Source: Bacillota bacterium (GTDB lineage: Bacteria > Bacillota > Clostridia > Christensenellales > CAG-138). From it: DNA of 10,084 bases. The notes under the pieces are model-generated. The model saw only the letters and a list, made by a program, of their open reading frames with translations. It did no database searches and was not told where the DNA came from. Shown piece after piece: positions 6,222 to 10,084 of this stretch (positions within the stretch are counted from its first letter, which is position 1; each line of letters begins with the position of its first letter). Both the position numbers and the translations under genes were made by a program. The DNA is taken from the NCBI GenBank assembly GCA_023461495.1, contig JAEYLA010000060.1, positions 1 through 10,084 of the forward strand, read 5' to 3'.

Positions 6222-7286
6222 ATGCAACAACGTTCCGATACCGGACTTGCCTTTTTGCTGCAATATGAAAACATCGCATGGTATGAAAATGGCAAGGTCC
6301 GCATCTTAGACCGGCGCATCTACCCAAAGGTGGAATACGTCACCTGCCATACCTACGGAGAGGTGGCAAAGGCCATCACCGATATGGTCACGCAGAGCGC
6401 GGGGCCATTTACGGCGGGGGCCATGGGCATGGCGCTCGCGGCATACGAATGCCGGGAGAAGAATGAAAAAGAACAGCTTCCTTATATGGAACGCGCGGCG
6501 GAAGTAATTACAAACGCCCGTCCGACGACCAAGGACCGCATGCGCCGCATCACCTCCGGCTGTTTGGAAGCTGCGAAGGAAGCGATCCTCTCCGGAGAAG
6601 ATGTCAGTTCCGCCATCGTTGCGCACGCAATCCGCACCAACAACCAGCGGTACGATAAAATGGCGCGCATCGGGGAGTATCTTGTAGATATGCTTCCAAA
6701 TGGCGGCAAGGTGCTCACCCAATGCTTCGGCGAAACCGTTGTAGGGCAAATGCTCAAGGCCGCGCGCGCCCGCAGTAAAGAGATCAAGGTCTATTGCGCG
6801 GAAACCCGCCCGTACTTTCAGGGCGCACGCCTGACCGCAAGCGTGGTGCGCGATATGGGGTTTGACGTGACGGTCATTACGGACAACATGCCCGCGTTTG
6901 CCATGCAGCAGGAGAAGATCGATGTGTATACCTCCGCCGCGGACGTCATCTGCATGGACGGGCATGTGGTCAACAAGGTAGGCACGTTCCAGATCGCCAT
7001 CGCCGCGAAATACCTCGGCATCCCCTACTTTGTAACAGGCGCGCCGGAAATGGGGCACCCTGATCTTAGCAGCGTCCATATTGAAATGCGCGACCCCTCC
7101 TATACGCTGCAGGCCATGGGCGTTGCGACCACGATGGAGGGCGTAAAGGGGTATTATCCGGCGTTTGACATCACGCCGCCGCACCTTGTATCCGGCGTTG
7201 TGACGGACCACGGCATCTATGCGCCATATGACCTCAGGCGGTATTTTGAAAATCCCGGCGTGGGCCAGTTCGATATTGTGGTGTAG
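6222..7286 (+). CDS. mtnA: S-methyl-5-thioribose-1-phosphate isomerase-like protein (MtnA/eIF2B family)
   Basis: The protein has 354 residues, a normal MtnA length. The family isomerises 5-methylthioribose-1-phosphate, and in some bacteria 5-deoxyribose-1-phosphate, to the ribulose-1-phosphate. Seen in order: NARPTT (98-103, like TRPT), LTQCFGE (165-171) with Cys168 at the catalytic Cys position, AETRPYFQGARL (193-204), TDNMPA (220-225), AADVICMDGHVVNKVGT (239-255) with Asp241 at the catalytic Asp position, and IPYFVTGAP (267-275). The loop that reads GADRI in classical MtnA is AADVI here, and THC is TQC, so this is a divergent branch; the C-terminal part with YYPAFDITPP (311-320) resembles Clostridia-type relatives as I recall them. 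AGGAGG (6209-6214) lies 7 nt before the ATG. It follows the deaminase gene across the palindromic element and probably shares its transcript. Ribose-1,5-bisphosphate isomerase is a less likely alternative. Confidence 0.82.
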   Translation: MQQRSDTGLAFLLQYENIAWYENGKVRILDRRIYPKVEYVTCHTYGEVAKAITDMVTQSAGPFTAGAMGMALAAYECREKNEKEQLPYMERAAEVITNARPTTKDRMRRITSGCLEAAKEAILSGEDVSSAIVAHAIRTNNQRYDKMARIGEYLVDMLPNGGKVLTQCFGETVVGQMLKAARARSKEIKVYCAETRPYFQGARLTASVVRDMGFDVTVITDNMPAFAMQQEKIDVYTSAADVICMDGHVVNKVGTFQIAIAAKYLGIPYFVTGAPEMGHPDLSSVHIEMRDPSYTLQAMGVATTMEGVKGYYPAFDITPPHLVSGVVTDHGIYAPYDLRRYFENPGVGQFDIVV

Positions 7287-7333
7287 CGCCAGCCACGGCC
7301 CGCAACCGGGCGTAATCTCCATATATTCTTATG

Positions 7334-7372
7334 CCGGGGCGGATTTTCCGCCTTGGCCTTTTACTTTTTATG
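7334..7372 (+). terminator. Rho-independent terminator after the isomerase gene
   Basis: CCGGGGCGGA (7334-7343) pairs with TCCGCCTTGG (7347-7356), a 10-bp stem with two G-T pairs and a TTT loop, followed by a T-rich stretch (CCTTTTACTTTTT). It closes the nucleoside salvage genes and separates them from typA. Confidence 0.7.
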
Positions 7373-7394
7373 TCATGGTTTTACGCAATAAACA

Positions 7395-7423
7395 TTGCAC
7401 TTTTGCTTCGCGTGTTTTATAAT
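7395..7423 (+). promoter_or_regulatory. Strong sigma-A-type promoter of typA
   Basis: TTGCAC (7395-7400; 4 of 6 to the -35 consensus), a 17-base spacer and a perfect TATAAT (7418-7423). Initiation near 7430 gives a leader of about 50 nt. That leader can fold a small stem, GCGCC (7432-7436) with GGCGC (7444-7448). Confidence 0.8.
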
Positions 7424-7479
7424 GGTTTGTCGCGCCGATATATGGCGCAAATTTAGGGCCAGGGTGAAATAAAAACAGC

Positions 7480-9294
7480 ATGCAGACCAATGAAGCAATA
7501 CGCAACATCGCCATCATCGCGCACGTAGACCACGGCAAGACGACTTTGGTGGATCAACTGTTGAGGCAGAGCGGCGTGTTCCGCGCCAACGAGCAGGTGC
7601 AGGAGCGCGTGATGGACAGCAACGACTTGGAGCGTGAGCGCGGCATCACGATCTTGAGCAAGAACACAGCCGTTTCCTACCGGGACGTTCGCATCAACAT
7701 TGTGGACACACCGGGCCACGCGGATTTCGGCGGCGAGGTGGAGCGTATTTTGCAGCTTGTGGACGGCGTGCTTCTTTTGGTGGACGCGTTTGAAGGCTGC
7801 ATGCCGCAGACGCGCTTTGTATTGAGAAAAGCGCTGGAATTAAACAAGATTCCCGTCGTCGTCGTCAACAAGGTCGACAGACCCGGCGCGCGTCCGCTTG
7901 AAGTGGTGGATGAGGTGCTCGAGTTATTCATGGACCTTGGCGCTTCCGCGGAACAGCTGGACTTCCCGGTGGTGTACGCCTCTGGGCGCGACGGACAGTC
8001 GGGCTTGGAGCCGGATGCGCTGGAGGATACCATGCAGCCCCTGTTTGAAACCATCCTTTCCGCCATCCCGGCGCCCGAGGGGAATTCAGAGGAACCGCTG
8101 CAAATCCTGTTTTCCACCATTGATTACGATGAATACGTGGGCCGCATCGGCGTAGGCCGCATCGTACGCGGCGCCGCGCGGCGCAATATGCCCGTGGTAC
8201 TCTGCGGCGGCGGTGTTCCGCAAAAGGACGGCAAATTAACGCGCCTATACCACTTTGAAGGCCTTAAGCGCGTAGAGGTAGAGGAGGCTACGGCCGGCGA
8301 TATCGTGGCGGTTGCGGGCATCGAAGGCTTGAGCGTGGGCCAGACGGTCTGCGCGCCCGAAGCGATCGAGCCGCTGCCCTTTATCCACATTGACGAACCC
8401 ACGGTCTCCATGCTGTTCGTCGTCAACGACAGTCCCTTTGCAGGCCGCGAGGGCAAGTATGTCACCAGCCGCAACCTGCGGGAGCGCCTGTTCCGCGAAG
8501 TAATGACAAACGTCTCCATGCGCGTGAACGAAACCGGCTCCACGGACGCGTTTGAGGTCTGCGGCCGCGGCGAACTGCACCTTTCCATACTGATTGAGAC
8601 CATGCGCAGGCAGGGCTACGAATTTGCCGTGACCCGCCCCAAGGTCATTTATAAAGAAGGCGAGAACGGCGAACGGATGGAGCCTATGGAAGCACTGACG
8701 GTGGACGTGCCGCAGGAGTTTGTGGGCGCTGTCATGGAAAAGCTGGGCTCACGCAAGGCGGAGCTTGTGGATATGATTGCAAGCGATGAAGGTACGCGTC
8801 TTCGGTTCTCCATCCCGGCGCGCGGCTTGATGGGCTACCGCAGCGAGCTACTGACCGACACACGCGGCAACGGCATCATGAGCCACATCTTCGACGGCTA
8901 CGCATCCTACAAGGGGGAACTGCCCGAGCGTACGCACGGCAGCCTTGTCGCTCATGAAACGGGCGACACCTCCGGATACGGGCTGTTCAATACGCAGGAG
9001 CGCGGGAGGCTCTTTGTCGGCCCCGGCATCCCGGTATATGAGGGCCAGGTGGTTGGCGAATGTGCCAAGGCGGGCGATATCGTGGTAAACGTATGCAAGA
9101 AAAAGCATGTTACCAACATGCGCGCCTCCGGCTCCGACGATGCGCTGCGCCTTACCCCGCCGACGCTGCTCTCCCTGGAGCAATGCCTGGAGTTTATTGC
9201 GGACGATGAGCTGGTGGAAGTCACGCCGGAAAACATCCGCATGCGCAAGCGGGTATTGAACAAGGACATGCGTTTAAAGGCGGCAAAGAACTAG
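7480..9294 (+). CDS. typA: Ribosome-associated GTPase TypA/BipA
   Basis: Translation-factor GTPase of 604 residues, the usual length; it binds the 70S ribosome at the elongation factor G site and supports ribosome assembly, stress and low-temperature growth. G motifs are intact: AHVDHGKT (14-21), ERERGITI (51-58), DTPGH (76-80), NKVD (130-133) and ASG (167-169). After the GTP domain come the beta-barrel domain II (about 205-295), the EF-G-like domains III and V with GRGELHLSILIE (362-373) and IPARGLMGYRSE (445-456), and the BipA-specific C-terminal domain with TNMRASGSDDALRL (545-558). The ATG at 7480 is the family start. Its ribosome binding site is weak and distant (AGGGTGA at 7461-7467), which stands out against the strong sites of neighbouring genes. 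It is expressed as a single gene between its own promoter and terminator. Confidence 0.98.
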   Translation: MQTNEAIRNIAIIAHVDHGKTTLVDQLLRQSGVFRANEQVQERVMDSNDLERERGITILSKNTAVSYRDVRINIVDTPGHADFGGEVERILQLVDGVLLLVDAFEGCMPQTRFVLRKALELNKIPVVVVNKVDRPGARPLEVVDEVLELFMDLGASAEQLDFPVVYASGRDGQSGLEPDALEDTMQPLFETILSAIPAPEGNSEEPLQILFSTIDYDEYVGRIGVGRIVRGAARRNMPVVLCGGGVPQKDGKLTRLYHFEGLKRVEVEEATAGDIVAVAGIEGLSVGQTVCAPEAIEPLPFIHIDEPTVSMLFVVNDSPFAGREGKYVTSRNLRERLFREVMTNVSMRVNETGSTDAFEVCGRGELHLSILIETMRRQGYEFAVTRPKVIYKEGENGERMEPMEALTVDVPQEFVGAVMEKLGSRKAELVDMIASDEGTRLRFSIPARGLMGYRSELLTDTRGNGIMSHIFDGYASYKGELPERTHGSLVAHETGDTSGYGLFNTQERGRLFVGPGIPVYEGQVVGECAKAGDIVVNVCKKKHVTNMRASGSDDALRLTPPTLLSLEQCLEFIADDELVEVTPENIRMRKRVLNKDMRLKAAKN

Positions 9295-9302
9295 CTGCCT
9301 GT

Positions 9303-9356
9303 ACGGGGCTGTTGCATGAATATTCAAAGATGTTCATGCGGCAGGCCCCGTTTTTC
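9303..9356 (+). terminator. Strong Rho-independent terminator of typA
   Basis: ACGGGGC (9303-9309) pairs with GCCCCGT (9345-9351) and GCATGAA (9314-9320) pairs with TTCATGC (9333-9339), giving a long stem with one bulge and a 12-nt loop, directly followed by a T-run (TTTTTCTC). It begins 9 bases after the typA stop. Confidence 0.9.
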
Positions 9357-9479
9357 TCTTATGGCGGATTCCCGCGGCATTGCTGCGCTTTCTGTAGCAG
9401 CGGCACACAGAGCGTACCGGGTAAACCATACAGTATAGGCGGTTTGTACAGGAATTTACAGAATTTAAATCTGGACTTT

Positions 9480-9510
9480 TCGACAAATTTCGTGTTATGT
9501 ATGGTATAGT
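9480..9510 (+). promoter_or_regulatory. Extended -10 promoter of the phospholipase C-like gene
   Basis: TGGTATAGT (9502-9510) carries the extended -10 TG and a TATAGT hexamer matching consensus at 5 of 6. TCGACA (9480-9485) is a 5-of-6 match to the -35 but sits 19 bases away, longer than ideal. Initiation near 9517 would leave a very short leader of about 12 nt. Confidence 0.55.
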
Positions 9511-9528
9511 GAATACGAGGTGGAACGA

Positions 9529-10084
9529 TTGAAAAAGACTTCACACCTGCTCATGGGCAGGCTGCTTATGGACTATGCGGAAAAGCACTTTGGCGTGGCG
9601 CTCAATGAACGCAGGTTTCTCTTAGGCAACGTATTGCCGGATTATTTACCCTCCTTTTTGAGCCGCCCCCACTTTTTAAAGTACAGCACGGATCATGTAA
9701 AAAAGCTCACGCAGAAGCTTGTGCTGCGCATTCCCCTTGCCTATGAAAGCAGGAAGCGCCGCGCAAAGTATGTGTTGCGCCTCGGGATGCTGTGCCATTT
9801 TTATACGGATTTTTTTTGCCACGCGCACAGCCCGCGCTTCCACGCAGGCCCCGCGAAGCATACCATGTACGAAAGCGCGCTGGCGCAGTATTTTCGTGAA
9901 AACTATGAGTCCCTCAAGGAACTCACCGTGCTTGCCAACGCGGAAGCCGGTATGGACGCCGCGGAAATTTTTGCGCGCTTTGAACTGCTGCAGGAAAAGT
10001 ACATGGAAGCCGAGCAGGCGTTCCTGCAGGACATCATGTTCGGGTTCTACGCGTGCGTGGAGTTGATCATGATGCTGGCCCGTT
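9529..10084 (+). CDS. Zinc-dependent phospholipase C family-like protein, 3' end cut by window edge
   Basis: 185 residues are present and the frame is still open at the right edge. The pattern fits the PF00882-type metal-binding fold: SHLLMG (5-10; His6), LGNVLPDYL (32-40; Asp38) and LGMLCHFYTDFFCHAHSPRF (85-104; His90, Asp94, His98, His100), where the spaced His and Asp residues are candidate zinc ligands. Clostridia often carry such proteins without a signal peptide, as here, and their substrates are not known; the toxin-type secreted phospholipases share only the fold. The start chosen is TTG at 9529 with GAGGTGG (9517-9523) 5 nt upstream; it puts His6 near the N-terminus as expected in the family. 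Met9 at 9553 would lose that His. It has its own promoter and is not part of the typA unit. Confidence 0.75.
   Translation, partial: MKKTSHLLMGRLLMDYAEKHFGVALNERRFLLGNVLPDYLPSFLSRPHFLKYSTDHVKKLTQKLVLRIPLAYESRKRRAKYVLRLGMLCHFYTDFFCHAHSPRFHAGPAKHTMYESALAQYFRENYESLKELTVLANAEAGMDAAEIFARFELLQEKYMEAEQAFLQDIMFGFYACVELIMMLAR

Noticed and set aside
6306..7322. Minus-strand open frame of 338 codons across the isomerase gene
   Set aside because: It is antisense to the conserved MtnA-like protein; composition and lack of motifs mark it as a shadow frame.

Overview
The window looks like a stretch of chromosome from a moderately GC-rich member of the Bacillota, most likely class Clostridia. I infer this from strong AGGAGG-type ribosome binding sites, sigma-A-like promoters, Rho-independent terminators, and the gene set: a stand-alone carbamate kinase, a Clostridia-type nucleoside deaminase, a divergent MtnA-like isomerase, BipA/TypA and a zinc-dependent phospholipase C-like protein. 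I cannot name the genus. There are seven protein genes, two of them cut by the window edges. I saw no tRNA, rRNA, CRISPR array, transposase or phage gene.

Layout from left to right. The 5' end of a minus-strand dinucleotide-binding protein gene runs off the left edge (1-185). A divergent intergenic region of about 300 bases follows (186-493). Carbamate kinase arcC reads rightward (494-1414). A convergent gap packed with hairpins (1431-1705) separates it from a leftward membrane protein with degenerate GGDEF and EAL domains (1724-3649). A divergent promoter region (3650-3921) then opens a rightward group: purine nucleoside phosphorylase (3922-4737), an MTA/SAH/5'-deoxyadenosine-type deaminase (4749-6044), a palindrome-rich element (6072-6198) and an MtnA/eIF2B-family isomerase (6222-7286), closed by a terminator. 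typA/bipA has its own near-consensus promoter and a strong terminator (7395-9356). A PF00882-like protein with a TTG start runs off the right edge (9529-10084).

The most coherent biology is the three-gene group at 3922-7286. Read together, the enzymes would deaminate a 5'-modified adenosine (5'-methylthioadenosine or 5'-deoxyadenosine), phosphorolyse the resulting 6-oxopurine nucleoside, and isomerise the 5-modified ribose-1-phosphate to a ribulose-1-phosphate. This is a deaminase-first salvage route for S-adenosylmethionine by-products. The phosphorylase keeps the Asn that family knowledge ties to 6-oxopurines, which fits this order. The final aldolase or dehydratase step is not in the window.

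Other points of interest are the GGDEF-EAL protein, which has lost the catalytic signatures of both domains, and two intergenic blocks of stacked perfect inverted repeats, one of them lying inside the salvage gene group.
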